The notes beneath the pieces were generated by a model. The model ran no database searches, was not told where the DNA came from, and worked only from the letters and a program-made list of their open reading frames with translations. A stretch of DNA of 64,000 bases, taken from contig CAWESA010000003.1 of NCBI GenBank assembly GCA_963811605.1, forward strand, positions 124,001 to 188,000. The letters run 5' to 3'. Positions 35,838 through 45,441 of this stretch are shown here, one piece after another. The translations under genes and the position numbers were made by a program. How positions within the stretch are numbered: the first letter of the stretch is position 1; every line of letters starts with the position of its first letter. The stretch comes from CAVQLX01 sp963811605 (GTDB lineage Bacteria; Desulfobacterota; Binatia; DP-6).

Positions 35838-38800
35838 CGTGCCGCCCCCAGGATGGCGCGAGTCCGGGCGGCGTCGGCGGCACAGCCAACGCGCTCGAAG
35901 ACCGCGACCGCAGCCCGCAGGTGGTACTGACGTGCGGGGTCGGCCGGCTCGAGATGCCGCCCGATCTCGAGGTGCGCCGAGGCCTCCTCGTACGGCATGG
36001 CCCGTGCCGAGGCCTCGGCGCGGGCGCGCTCCCAGAGACGCCGTGCCCGTCCGGGGCGTCCGTCGAGCCAGGCCTCGTTCCCGCTCCACAGCAGGGCGTG
36101 CGGCCGCCCCAAGGCGAACGAGCTCGCGAAGCGCCGGAGGCTCGCGCAGGCGTCGTGCGCATCCCGGTCCAGCGTCGGGTCGCCCACGGACAGCCCGTCG
36201 CGCTGCGCCTCGCGGAGCGCCAGCAGCACCTCGACCGTGGCCGCGCTGCCCGATTGCATGTAGTAGACGATGGGCGTCGTCGCCCGCAGGTGCCGCAGGG
36301 CACGCATCGCCGCGTCGTGCGCGCCTTTTGCGTCCCCGACGCGCAGGCGGGTCAGCGCGAGCATGCCGAAGCGCCAGACCGCCTCGCTGCGCATCGCGTC
36401 CTCGTCGACCTTTTCGTCCGCCGCCTCGAACAGCCGCAGCGCTTCGTCGTAGTGCCCGAGGCGCGCCCAGTTGTCTGCCTGTCCCACCAGTCCCCAGAAC
36501 TCGGTCTGCCGATTTCCGCTCGTGAGGCTCAGCCGATGCGCGTCCTTCCAGACCGCGGTGCCGCGCGCGAACTCCCCCGTGAACTCGCAGAGCGCACCGG
36601 CGAGCGCCCGGCACTCGATGGAGAGCCGGAGGTCGTGGACAGCGTCGGACACCTGCGTGGCGCGATCGATCGCCGCCGCGGCCTCCGGCCAGCGACAGGC
36701 CCCCATGTGGATCATGGAGATGCGCGACTGGACGAACGCCACGTCGCGCGGCGCTCCCGTCCGCTGCGCGATGTCGAGCGCCCGTGCGGACCAGGCCCGG
36801 CTCACGCGTCGCGCCGGGATGGCCTCGGCACGCAGCGCACCCACCAGGTAGCCGAGCGCGAGCTCCGGCGACGGGCCAGCGGCCTCGCAGTGATTGATGA
36901 AGCACAGGGTGGACCACAGCATCGGCAGCGGCTCGAGCCGGAAGATGTAGCTTTCGGCGAGCCGGACGTAGACCCGGCCGAGGACGCCGGCAACGCAGCG
37001 GGTCCGCTCCGGATCGGCCGGCGGCCGCTTCCAGGCCGACTGGAGCGCCCGCACGACGCCCTGGCGGGCAGAGCCCGTGACCCACCCGACCGTCCGGGTC
37101 GGGAGTCGCTGCCCCAGCAGGCCGAGAGCGCGCTCGGCGTGCTCTCGACACCCGCGCAGATCGCCCAGACGGTAGTAGGCCTCGGTCAGCGCCCCCTCGA
37201 TCGTACCGAGGCGGAACTCGATGCTGTCCGGATCGATGCCAGCATTCGGATCGAGCAAGCTCCGGATGGATCGGGGACGCATGCGGCGTGATGTTGGCGC
37301 CGGTGCGGCGACCCCGCGCTCGAGCAGCTCGAGCGTGCGACTGAGCAGTGTGATGGCTTCTCGACACGCACCGTTCTGGAGAGCGAGGAGACCCGCACGC
37401 TGCGCGTACCCTGCCTCCTTCTCGGGATCACCGACCCCACGCCAATGGTGCGCGAGTGCCGTCAGCAAGCCCGTGTGGTCTGGATAGATCAGCTCGATGG
37501 CCTCGGCCACCCGGCGATGCAGGACGCGGAGCTGCGCCGGTTCGAGGTCGAGCAAGATCTGCTCACGCAACTTGTCGTGCGAGAACCGCCAGTCCTGATT
37601 GCTGAGCTCCAGCACGGCGGGAGCGGAGCAGCATGCGGTCCATTCATCGATGTCCAGCGCAGGGAACATGGTCTGCAGCAGAGGAAGGTCGACTGCCCGT
37701 CCAGCCACCGCGGCTGCCTGAAGCGCAGCCATGGCCCCCGACGGTACCCGGTCGAGGCGGCGTCGCACGAGGCGCGTCATGCGGTCGGACCACAGCCCGG
37801 GCGCCAGGGTGTCGCCGCGGATGGCGTCGAGGCCACCCGCGTGCTCCGCGAGCGTCCGCACGAGCTCGACGAGAAAGAACGGGATTCCTTCGGCTTCTCG
37901 GGCGAGCAGGTCGACGACGGCCGGTTCCCGCGCGCTCGCGCCCATCATCGATTCGGCGAGGTGCGCCGCCTCACCCGGATCGAGTCGCTGGACCTGCAGC
38001 ACGTTGGCAACGCTCAGCTCCTCGAGCAGGTGCGGCGCTTCCTCGGTGCGCAGGCTACCCAGCAGCATCAGGCGGGCGTCGGCGGCTCCATGGGCGAGCC
38101 AGCTCCAGAGCCGCAGCGTTTCACTGCCGGCCCACTGCAGGTCCTCGATCACCACGAGCACCGGCTGCGGCTGACGCCGCAGGAGCGCTTCGACCGCGAA
38201 GAGCAGACGCGACTGCGCGCTCTCGGGGTCGAGTGGCGGCGCATCAGGCACGGATCGTCCGAGCACGGCCTCGATCCCCGGCACGACCCCTTTCAGCGCC
38301 GATGCCTCCGCGTCCGTCACCTCGACCCCGAGGACGAGTGTGAGGAAGACGTCCTGCCAGGCGTGGTACGGACCACCCGCCCGGCTACGAACTTGCCCGG
38401 TCGCCACTGCAACGTCATCGACCAGCGCCCCCGCGCGGATCTCTTCCAGCAGGCGGGACTTGCCGACCCCGCTCTCGCCTGCCACGAGCCACGCGCCCCC
38501 GCGCCCCTCGCGGGCGCCGCGCAGCGCCGCGAGCAACGTGCCGAGCTCGCGCTGTCTGCCCACGAACGGTGCAGCCTGTAGCAAGCTTTCACGGGTCGCT
38601 GCGGTCTCGGTTGCGAGGGGCAAGCCGACTGCCCGCGCCAGCGCGCTGATCACCTCCCCAGCATCGCCCGGCCGCCTTGCCGCGTCCTTGGTGAGCAGCC
38701 AGGCCAGGGTCGGACGGAGCCGCGGATCGATCGGGTCGCCCCCCAGGGGGAGCGCTTGCGTCATGATCGCCCGATACACGCCATGGGCGTCGCCCAGGTC

Positions 38801-39478
38801 GAACGGGTAGCGCCCCAGCAGCATCTCGTACGCCACCATCCCCAGTGCGTACAGGTCCGAGCGTTCGCTCGCGCTCTCGCCACTCAGGAGCTCTGGCGCC
38901 ATGTAGAGGGGCGTTCCGGCGAATTCTCCAGGATCGTTCTCGTCTCGCCGGAGCGCGAGCCCGAAATCGAGCAGCTTCACCTGGTCGCCCACGACCAGAA
39001 TGTTCGACGGCTTCAGATCACGATGCACGATGCCGTGGCGGTGCAGGTACACGAGGGCGCGGAGTGTCTGACCGAGCAGCTCCACCTGCACTGCCAGGGG
39101 CGCGGACGCGCCGGCGTCGACAATCGTGCGCGCGTTCTCGGCCAGATCCATCGTGTAGAACGGCTCGCCGTACTCGTCGAAGCCGTAGTCGAGCACGCTG
39201 ATGATGTTGGGGTGCCGGAGAGACGCGAGTAGCCGGAACTCGCTGGCCAACGACACCCGACCCTCGCGCGAGTCCTTGCCGCCGAGATCGAGCGGTGCAA
39301 TGACGCGCTTCAGCGTGATGACCCGGCCGGTGAGCCGGTCGAGGACGCGATACACCTGGCCCATGCCGCCCCGACCGATCTCGTTCAGGATCTGGTAGCG
39401 TCCGCCCAGCAGCCGGCGCCCCCCGGGCGCTCCCGCCACCGTCTCCCGCACCCCCGCTACGTCGTGGGCAACCTCCAT
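35834..39478 (-). CDS. Ser/Thr protein kinase-AAA ATPase-TPR regulator
   Basis: A 1214-residue multidomain protein. Protein kinase domain about residues 25-285: GRGGMGQVYRV, VHRDLKPSNIL, LLDFGLALR, YMAPELLSG, all catalytic residues present. A predicted-ATPase domain follows (Walker A GESGVGKS near residue 330, Walker B VLVVIEDLQW), then about 550 residues of helical TPR-like repeats. No transmembrane segment. The layout resembles PknK/Spk-type kinases, where the TPR part senses a ligand or partner. The ATG at 39478 is the first start close before the kinase core. It precedes a coupled methyltransferase, so it may regulate the lipid cluster. Confidence 0.9.
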   Translation of the reverse strand: MEVAHDVAGVRETVAGAPGGRRLLGGRYQILNEIGRGGMGQVYRVLDRLTGRVITLKRVIAPLDLGGKDSREGRVSLASEFRLLASLRHPNIISVLDYGFDEYGEPFYTMDLAENARTIVDAGASAPLAVQVELLGQTLRALVYLHRHGIVHRDLKPSNILVVGDQVKLLDFGLALRRDENDPGEFAGTPLYMAPELLSGESASERSDLYALGMVAYEMLLGRYPFDLGDAHGVYRAIMTQALPLGGDPIDPRLRPTLAWLLTKDAARRPGDAGEVISALARAVGLPLATETAATRESLLQAAPFVGRQRELGTLLAALRGAREGRGGAWLVAGESGVGKSRLLEEIRAGALVDDVAVATGQVRSRAGGPYHAWQDVFLTLVLGVEVTDAEASALKGVVPGIEAVLGRSVPDAPPLDPESAQSRLLFAVEALLRRQPQPVLVVIEDLQWAGSETLRLWSWLAHGAADARLMLLGSLRTEEAPHLLEELSVANVLQVQRLDPGEAAHLAESMMGASAREPAVVDLLAREAEGIPFFLVELVRTLAEHAGGLDAIRGDTLAPGLWSDRMTRLVRRRLDRVPSGAMAALQAAAVAGRAVDLPLLQTMFPALDIDEWTACCSAPAVLELSNQDWRFSHDKLREQILLDLEPAQLRVLHRRVAEAIELIYPDHTGLLTALAHHWRGVGDPEKEAGYAQRAGLLALQNGACREAITLLSRTLELLERGVAAPAPTSRRMRPRSIRSLLDPNAGIDPDSIEFRLGTIEGALTEAYYRLGDLRGCREHAERALGLLGQRLPTRTVGWVTGSARQGVVRALQSAWKRPPADPERTRCVAGVLGRVYVRLAESYIFRLEPLPMLWSTLCFINHCEAAGPSPELALGYLVGALRAEAIPARRVSRAWSARALDIAQRTGAPRDVAFVQSRISMIHMGACRWPEAAAAIDRATQVSDAVHDLRLSIECRALAGALCEFTGEFARGTAVWKDAHRLSLTSGNRQTEFWGLVGQADNWARLGHYDEALRLFEAADEKVDEDAMRSEAVWRFGMLALTRLRVGDAKGAHDAAMRALRHLRATTPIVYYMQSGSAATVEVLLALREAQRDGLSVGDPTLDRDAHDACASLRRFASSFALGRPHALLWSGNEAWLDGRPGRARRLWERARAEASARAMPYEEASAHLEIGRHLEPADPARQYHLRAAVAVFERVGCAADAARTRAILGAAR

Positions 39479-39695
39479 CGGGGCCCGATGCTGCCACAGC
39501 AAGCCATCCCTCTGCCAATCCTCGGCACAGGAAATTTGAACTACGGGAGTCAGACGTCTAGACAGTGCCCCTGGCCAAGCTGCGCCGGCGCCGCCCGGCA
39601 GCTCGGTGGTCTTGGCCACGTGCCCCGGGGAGCTGACCGTGCTTCGCTGCGGGGGGTGTGGCCGCACGTCCCGGCGCCCACGTTCGGTCGTAACG

Positions 39696-39723
39696 TTGAC
39701 TTCACCAGACACTCTGGTAGAAA
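39696..39723 (+). promoter_or_regulatory. sigma70-type promoter with palindromic operator in the spacer
   Basis: TTGACT (39696-39701), 16 bp, TAGAAA (39718-39723). The spacer is filled by a perfect palindrome ACCAGA-CAC-TCTGGT (39704-39718). The predicted start is at about 39730, one base before the ATG at 39731, and no ribosome-binding site is present, so the transcript is probably leaderless. Confidence 0.5.
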
Positions 39724-39730
39724 GACTGTG

Positions 39731-41863
39731 ATGGACCTATTGGACGCCGTCGCTGCCCTGAAGACCTTTCCCGCCTTTCAGCACGCGAGCCTTCGGCTGC
39801 TCACCGACCTCGTGGACGCTGCGAAGACACCGGAGATCAGTGCCGGTGCCGGAGCTGGTCCCGAATTCCACGCGTCCAGCGGCTTGTACATCCTGGAGGG
39901 AACGGTCGAGCTGCGCGTGCCGATCGGACAGGAAGAGCTGGAGCATGAGGCCGGCAGCGGAAAGGACGCGCAGCCCGATGACCCGAGCGCAGGGTTTGAC
40001 GCGCGCTCGGCGCATCCGAACCCCGAGCTCGGCTGTTCTCAACGCGTAGTCCTACGCGGCGGAGGGTTCGTTGGTGGCCGGAGTGGTGGCCTGCAGCGGC
40101 CGATGTCCGCACGGGTGTCCAAAACGGCTACCGTGCGTGCCGTATCGCTCGAAACCGAGGAGCTCGCGCGCGGTCTCCAGGCCGCGCCGGTTCTCGGGAG
40201 ATCCCTTGGCCCGCTGGGAGTCCGCGCGATCCTCGAAGGGCCCATGAGCGTGCCGGACAAACCATGCCCGGCGACGTTGTTCGCGAACGTCCGCGCCTAT
40301 GTCATCAATCGACTTGCAAGCCAGCGGTTGCACTTGATCCTCCTGAGTGCGGCCGACCAAGTCGAGGCGCCGTTGGGAGAGCTCGGGAAGGAGCTGGCGT
40401 GCTCGCTTGCGGCGCAGTTCGATGAACCGGCGGCGGTGGCGGTGGTCGGCGACAGGCACGTGGCCATCAAGATTGGAGATAGACAGCTCACGATCCCCCT
40501 CCCGGTCGACGGGCAACATCTCGACGCCTTCCGAAAGACCCTCAAGGATGAGGTCGTGGACGCAACTCCAGGAACGCAGCTTCGCCACGTGATCTTCGTT
40601 CCGGCGGCTGGCGAACGGGCGGTTCCAGACGTTTTGGCCGGTCTGTTCCATCGTGTCGCGCATCTCACCAGGACGATGCCGGACGAGATGCCGGCTCATC
40701 TCGAGAAGATGCTCATTCCGCAGGCGAGATCAGCCGAGGGCGACGGGCCCTTGTTCTCGTCCTTCGTCGCGTCCGTTCTCGTCGACTCCTCGACGCGGGT
40801 CGCGCGTCGCGGGTTGCTACCGCGGCTTCCTCTTCCGGATCCGCTCGGGCTCCGCGACATGAAGCTGCGATGGTACGACGTCCAGCTCGACAACCTCCCT
40901 GGCTCGGCCAAGACGTCTCCACGCCGGGGCTGGCGGGTACGGCGCGACCACTGCCGGCTTCGCCTCAATGTCGCCAAGCTCGACGATCCTGGAAATGCCG
41001 AGTCGATCGCCCGTTGGGCGCGCGCGCTCACGAATCGTCAGGTTGGCTTGGCGCTGAGCGGCGGCGGTGCGTCGAGCTATCGCCTGGTTCCATTCCTCAA
41101 GAGGCTGGAAGAGCTGAACGTGCCCGTCGACGTGGTGAGTGGAGTGAGTGGCGGAGCGCTCCTAGGCGCCTACTACTGCACGGAGGGAACGCGTGGCCTC
41201 GACCGTTGCACGGAACGCGGGCCGCTGTTTCAGGTCGTCCTCGCAGCCAACATCCTGGATTCGCAGTACACGGAATCGGTGATCAACTGGGATCTGGGCC
41301 GCGCGAGGATCGAAAGTCTGACCCGCCGCTTCGTTCCGCTGGCGACGGCGCTCACCCTCACGGCGCCGCCAGCGGCCTGCGCGATCACCATCGGAACCGT
41401 CGGCGCAGCCGTACGAGCCAGTGGCGCGTTTCCGGGAGTGCTGGGCCCGGCAAATAGTGGGGGGCGTCGCTTCGTCGATGGTGGAGCATCGACGCTGGTG
41501 CCAGCGTATGTGTTGCCGGACCACGGTGCCGACTTCACCATCGCGACGTATTCGGTGCCCGCGCCGGCGAGCCGCAATCCGCTGAGACATCTTCCCGGCG
41601 CCGAATGGTTGTATCGCAATACGGTGGTCGGCAGAGCGATCGACCTCTGGGTCGCCAGCTCGTATTTCCTGGAACGGGCGAGTGCGGAGGCTGGAAAGGC
41701 GGCGCACGTGTATGTTGCTGCAGGCGACTCCGATCTTCCGCTGGCGATCGAGGTCCTCCAGTTCGCAGGCGCCTCGAGAATCGCTACGCAGTTCGAAGGA
41801 GCGAAGGAAGCCGCCGACGAGTGCGCCAGGCGCTGGGAGGAGTTCTGGAGCGCCAGCGCCTAG
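39731..41863 (+). CDS. NTE-like patatin phospholipase, paralogue of the 26680 protein
   Basis: A 710-residue protein with the same layout as the earlier NTE-like protein: an N-terminal cNMP-binding-like domain (LKTFPAFQHASLRLLTDLVD), a middle domain (HVIFVPAAGERAV), and a C-terminal patatin. The patatin motifs are GLALSGGGASSYRLVPFLK, GVSGGALLGAYYC and RRFVDGGASTLVP. Codon use looks visibly less G+C-biased than in its neighbours, which may mean separate acquisition. No Shine-Dalgarno sequence precedes the ATG, in line with a leaderless transcript. Divergent from the large kinase gene. Confidence 0.86.
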   Translation: MDLLDAVAALKTFPAFQHASLRLLTDLVDAAKTPEISAGAGAGPEFHASSGLYILEGTVELRVPIGQEELEHEAGSGKDAQPDDPSAGFDARSAHPNPELGCSQRVVLRGGGFVGGRSGGLQRPMSARVSKTATVRAVSLETEELARGLQAAPVLGRSLGPLGVRAILEGPMSVPDKPCPATLFANVRAYVINRLASQRLHLILLSAADQVEAPLGELGKELACSLAAQFDEPAAVAVVGDRHVAIKIGDRQLTIPLPVDGQHLDAFRKTLKDEVVDATPGTQLRHVIFVPAAGERAVPDVLAGLFHRVAHLTRTMPDEMPAHLEKMLIPQARSAEGDGPLFSSFVASVLVDSSTRVARRGLLPRLPLPDPLGLRDMKLRWYDVQLDNLPGSAKTSPRRGWRVRRDHCRLRLNVAKLDDPGNAESIARWARALTNRQVGLALSGGGASSYRLVPFLKRLEELNVPVDVVSGVSGGALLGAYYCTEGTRGLDRCTERGPLFQVVLAANILDSQYTESVINWDLGRARIESLTRRFVPLATALTLTAPPAACAITIGTVGAAVRASGAFPGVLGPANSGGRRFVDGGASTLVPAYVLPDHGADFTIATYSVPAPASRNPLRHLPGAEWLYRNTVVGRAIDLWVASSYFLERASAEAGKAAHVYVAAGDSDLPLAIEVLQFAGASRIATQFEGAKEAADECARRWEEFWSASA

Positions 41864-41939
41864 GTCCTCTCGCGCGCCGTGCTGCGCCCTCCAAAGTGCT
41901 GGAGCCGCGGCCGAGCGCGAAGCGCTGCCCGTGGTGCCG

Positions 41940-42305
41940 ATGGTCTCGCCGCCGGTCGCGCGGCTCCTGTGGGGCTTCGACGACCCGGGCGGCGCGTATC
42001 GCTTCGCCATGGGCTACGCCGCGTCGCTCATGCTCGCCTGGACCGGCCTGCTCCTGTGGGCTTGGCGCCGACCGCTCGAGCGGCGCGTCGTGGCCGCGCT
42101 CACCGTGGTGGTGATCTACGGTCTCGTGCTCACCGAGGTCGCCGCCGTCGTGGCCGGCACCATGCCGGTGTGGCGCATCGCGCCGACGTGGTGCCTGCAG
42201 GCGACCCTGCTCGCCCTCTTCGCGGCCGGATTCCACCACGCGACGCTCGCGCGCCTCCTGGGAGCGGGCGGTCGCGGCACGCCGCTCGCCTCCACGAGCC
42301 GCTGA
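41940..42305 (+). CDS. Small integral membrane protein of unknown function
   Basis: A 121-residue protein with three clear hydrophobic helices: YAASLMLAWTGLLLWAW, VVAALTVVVIYGLVL, and LQATLLALFAAGFHHA. The ATG at 41940 was chosen because the upstream frame is arginine-rich and non-protein-like. No family is recognised. The 42306-42549 gap after it holds no gene. Confidence 0.6.
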   Translation: MVSPPVARLLWGFDDPGGAYRFAMGYAASLMLAWTGLLLWAWRRPLERRVVAALTVVVIYGLVLTEVAAVVAGTMPVWRIAPTWCLQATLLALFAAGFHHATLARLLGAGGRGTPLASTSR

Positions 42306-42549
42306 ACCCGCTCGGGCGTTGCCGTCGGAGGCCAGCCAGCTACCGGACGCCGATCGGCGGCTTCCCCCTCGCCGCCGGTATTCCCGTTCCGCGACCGACG
42401 GTCCCCCGGGGCGACCCGCGACCAAGGTCGCAGCGCGGGAGCGCGTTCTACACGATCGCCAGAATCTGGCACCGATGCGCCTCCGAGCGCGACCCCCGCC
42501 TGCTCGGCGCGGCGCCCGACGGGGCGTGAAATTTGCTCGGTCAAGGACG

Positions 42550-45120
42550 ATGCGGAGAATCCTGGGGACGATCGCGGTTCTCCTGGCCGCCGTTCAGCAT
42601 GCGCCGGCCGTTACGGTCGAGGTGGTCGCCGGGGGCGGGGTGGCCGAGGGCGTCCCCGCGACGGAGGTCGAGATCACGGCCACCGACGTGGCCGCCGACG
42701 CGGCCGGCAACGTGTACGTGCCGGACAACCGCAACCAGCGCATCCGGCGCGTCGATGCCGCGACCGGTATCGTCACGACCTTCGCCGGCAACGGCCGCCT
42801 GAGCGTGCGGGAGTACATCGGTCCCTACGGTTTTTGCGGCGATGGCGGGCCCGCGGCCGAGAGCTGCTTCGCCCTCGGCGTCCCGCGCCTCGGCCTCGAC
42901 GGCGCGGGCGACGTCTACGTCCTCGACGACGGCAACGAGCGCATCCGGCGCATCGACGCCGCGACCGGCATCATCACCACCGTCGCCGGCACGGGCGTGG
43001 TCGGCGTCAGCGGCGCGTGCGACGACTCGCCCGACGGTGGCCAGGCTACGGAGACGTGCCTGCGGTCTCCCTCAGACCTCGCCGTCGCCCCGGACGGCGA
43101 CGTGTACGTCCTCACCGGCGGACGGGTCCGGCGCGTCGACGCCGCGACCGGCATCATCGCCACCGTCGCAGGCATGAGCGACGAGGGCTGCCCGACGAGC
43201 GGCGACGGCGGGCCGGCGACGCTGGCATGCCTCGGCTTCTCCTGGGCCATCGCGCTCGACGCCGGCGGCAATCTCTATGTCGTGACGTACGACGGCGTCC
43301 GCCGGATCGACGCCACGACGCACACCATCGAGACCATCGCGCTCGGCCGCAGCTCGGGGTGCGACCCCGACAGCGCCGCCTTCTGCCTGCGCGCGGTGGA
43401 CGTCGCGGTCGATACGGACGGCACGCTGGTCGCCGTCGACGGCCAGGCGCGGGTGCGCCGGCTCGATCCGGTGACCGGCGCGGTCACCGTCGTCGCCGGC
43501 AACGGCGTCTGGGATCCCGACTACGAACAGGGCTCGTTCTGCGGTGACGGCGGCCCGGCGCCCGACGCGTGCCTCTCCAATCCGGTCGCGGTCGCGATCG
43601 CCGCGTCGGGCGACGTGCTCATCGCCGACCGGGACAACGAGCGCGTTCGCCGCGTCGATCACGCCACCAACGTCATCACCACCGTGGCCGGTGGTCGCTA
43701 CGGCTTCTGCGGTGAGGGAGGACCCGCCACCGACGCCTGCCTGCTGCCGACCGGCCTCGGCCTGGACGCCGGCGACGGCCTCTACGTGACCGATGCGCGC
43801 CACGTCGTGTGGCGGGTGACCGGCGGGACGCTCGCACGCGTCGCCGGATCGGGTGTGGAGGGCTTCTGCGGCGACGGCGGTCCGGCGCTCGACGGGTGCT
43901 TCGACTATCCGAGCGACGTCGCGCTCGATTCCGCCGGTCACGCGTTCGTCGCCGACCTGCTGAACAATCGCGTGCGCGACCTCGACCTCGCCGCCGGCAC
44001 GATCGACACCCTCGCCGGGACCGGCGTATACGGATCCGCCGGCGAGGGCTGCTGGCAGGACGGCGTCGCCGCGCGTGACGCGTGCCTCATGCGGCCGCAG
44101 GGCGTCGCCGTCGCACCCGGCGGGAACGTGCTCGTCGCCGACACCGACAGCAATCGCGTGCGGGTGGTCGATCGCGCGAGCGGGCTCATCGGCCCGGTGG
44201 CCGGCCGCGGCAGCTTCGGGTTCTGCGGCGACGGCGCCGCCGCCCCGTTCGCGTGTCTCTTCTGGCCCGAGAAGATCGCGATCGACGCTGGCGGCAACCC
44301 GCTCGTCGCCGACACCGCCAACGACCGCGTCCGGCGCGTGCGCTCCAACGACGGCCGCATCGAGACCGTGGCCGGGGGAGGGCCCGGCATCGGGGTGAGC
44401 CACGCGTACGGCACGTGCGGAGAGGGCGGACCGGCCACGGCTGCCTGCCTCCAGCACGCCGAGAGCACCGCCGGCGACGCGTTTGGCGCGGTGTTCGTCG
44501 CCGACTTCGATCGCCTCCTGCGTGTCGATCCGGTGACCGCAAGGCTCGAACGGGTCGTGCTGCCCCAGAGCTTCTACACGCTCTACCCCCAGGACCTGGC
44601 CGTCGACGCGAACGGCGACCTGCTGGTCGCGACCCTGCGCGGCGTGGTCCGGATCCGCTTCGCGGAGGAGGGGCTGCGGGTCGGCCGGATCAAGGTGCGC
44701 GACGCGACGGGCAGGCGCGGGCGCGCGCGCATGAGCGCGCGCCTCGAAGCCGACGAGTCCCAGGCCTTGCTCGCGGGCATGCTCGCGAGCGGTGCGGAGG
44801 TCGGCGTCGGCCGGTCGTTCGCGGCGCGCGCCGGGGCGCCCGTCGCCCTGGTGCGGTTCCCCGCCGAATCGTGCAGCGGCGGCGAGGACGGGGTGCGCTG
44901 CGCGCAGGATGGCGACTCGCTGCGCCTGCGGCAGCACGGCCGCGGCGGGCTCGACGTGCGGGCGGACATCGCGGTCGGCGCAGCGGTGCTGCCGAGCGGC
45001 TCGGCGCTCCGGATACGCCTGACGATACCGGGAGTGGGCGCGTACCAGGACGCGCTCGGACTCCCCGGCGGTGCGGGCGCCTGCCGGCGCCGGCCACGGG
45101 AGGTCAGGTGCCGTCGCTGA
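42550..45120 (+). CDS. Secreted NHL-repeat beta-propeller protein with Cys-containing loops
   Basis: An 856-residue exported protein. A signal peptide (about residues 1-20, RRILGTIAVLLAAVQHAPAV) precedes about ten NHL units of the form IRRVDAATGIVTTVAG. Between blades lie repeats of the type GFCGDGGPATDACL. About ten copies each hold two Cys roughly 8-12 residues apart, probably one disulfide per loop. The last 150 residues form a separate beta domain. NHL propellers bind protein or carbohydrate ligands; no enzyme motif is visible. It stands alone. Confidence 0.83.
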   Translation: MRRILGTIAVLLAAVQHAPAVTVEVVAGGGVAEGVPATEVEITATDVAADAAGNVYVPDNRNQRIRRVDAATGIVTTFAGNGRLSVREYIGPYGFCGDGGPAAESCFALGVPRLGLDGAGDVYVLDDGNERIRRIDAATGIITTVAGTGVVGVSGACDDSPDGGQATETCLRSPSDLAVAPDGDVYVLTGGRVRRVDAATGIIATVAGMSDEGCPTSGDGGPATLACLGFSWAIALDAGGNLYVVTYDGVRRIDATTHTIETIALGRSSGCDPDSAAFCLRAVDVAVDTDGTLVAVDGQARVRRLDPVTGAVTVVAGNGVWDPDYEQGSFCGDGGPAPDACLSNPVAVAIAASGDVLIADRDNERVRRVDHATNVITTVAGGRYGFCGEGGPATDACLLPTGLGLDAGDGLYVTDARHVVWRVTGGTLARVAGSGVEGFCGDGGPALDGCFDYPSDVALDSAGHAFVADLLNNRVRDLDLAAGTIDTLAGTGVYGSAGEGCWQDGVAARDACLMRPQGVAVAPGGNVLVADTDSNRVRVVDRASGLIGPVAGRGSFGFCGDGAAAPFACLFWPEKIAIDAGGNPLVADTANDRVRRVRSNDGRIETVAGGGPGIGVSHAYGTCGEGGPATAACLQHAESTAGDAFGAVFVADFDRLLRVDPVTARLERVVLPQSFYTLYPQDLAVDANGDLLVATLRGVVRIRFAEEGLRVGRIKVRDATGRRGRARMSARLEADESQALLAGMLASGAEVGVGRSFAARAGAPVALVRFPAESCSGGEDGVRCAQDGDSLRLRQHGRGGLDVRADIAVGAAVLPSGSALRIRLTIPGVGAYQDALGLPGGAGACRRRPREVRCRR

Positions 45121-45203
45121 GGCGCCACCGGCACCATCGCGAGCGCTGACCCGCCGGCAGACCCTCCGGACGCCCCGGCTCGCACTACCCGGCCTGGTCG
45201 CGC

Positions 45204-45395
45204 TCAGCACGATGCAGCGCCGCGTTTCAGCAACATGCGCGACGTGCGGCCCTCGCCGGCGGCGAGATCGAGGACGTCGAGCCCGCGCACCGATTCCAGC
45301 ACGTCGAAGAACGTGCAGGTCTCGATCGCGCCGTACGGACGCGGAGGCACGCTCCAGCGCTGATGGGTCCCGGCAAATTCGTCGGCCTCGGGCAC
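45204..45395 (-). pseudogene. 5' fragment of a class I SAM-dependent methyltransferase
   Basis: About 63 residues. VPEADEFAGTHQRWSVPP is followed by YGAIETCTFFDVL and the SAM loop VLDLAAGEGRTSRMLLKRGA, then a stop. Only the first quarter of the usual domain is left. It lies directly downstream of the broken homocysteine methyltransferase. Confidence 0.6.
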
Positions 45396-45441
45396 CACGC
45401 CCCCCCTCGAGCGGCCGAGCCATCGCCGGTCGCCGGCCACT

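Noticed and set aside
39490..39510. TTGGCAGA-N4-TGGC upstream of the large kinase as a sigma54 promoter
   Set aside because: GG and a GC are 12 bp apart, but the -12 element is TGGC and no palindrome or regulon logic supports it.
43072..45423. A 783-codon open frame on the minus strand
   Set aside because: It is antisense to the NHL propeller, rich in repeated Ala/Gly/Arg patterns mirrored from the repeats, with no motif.
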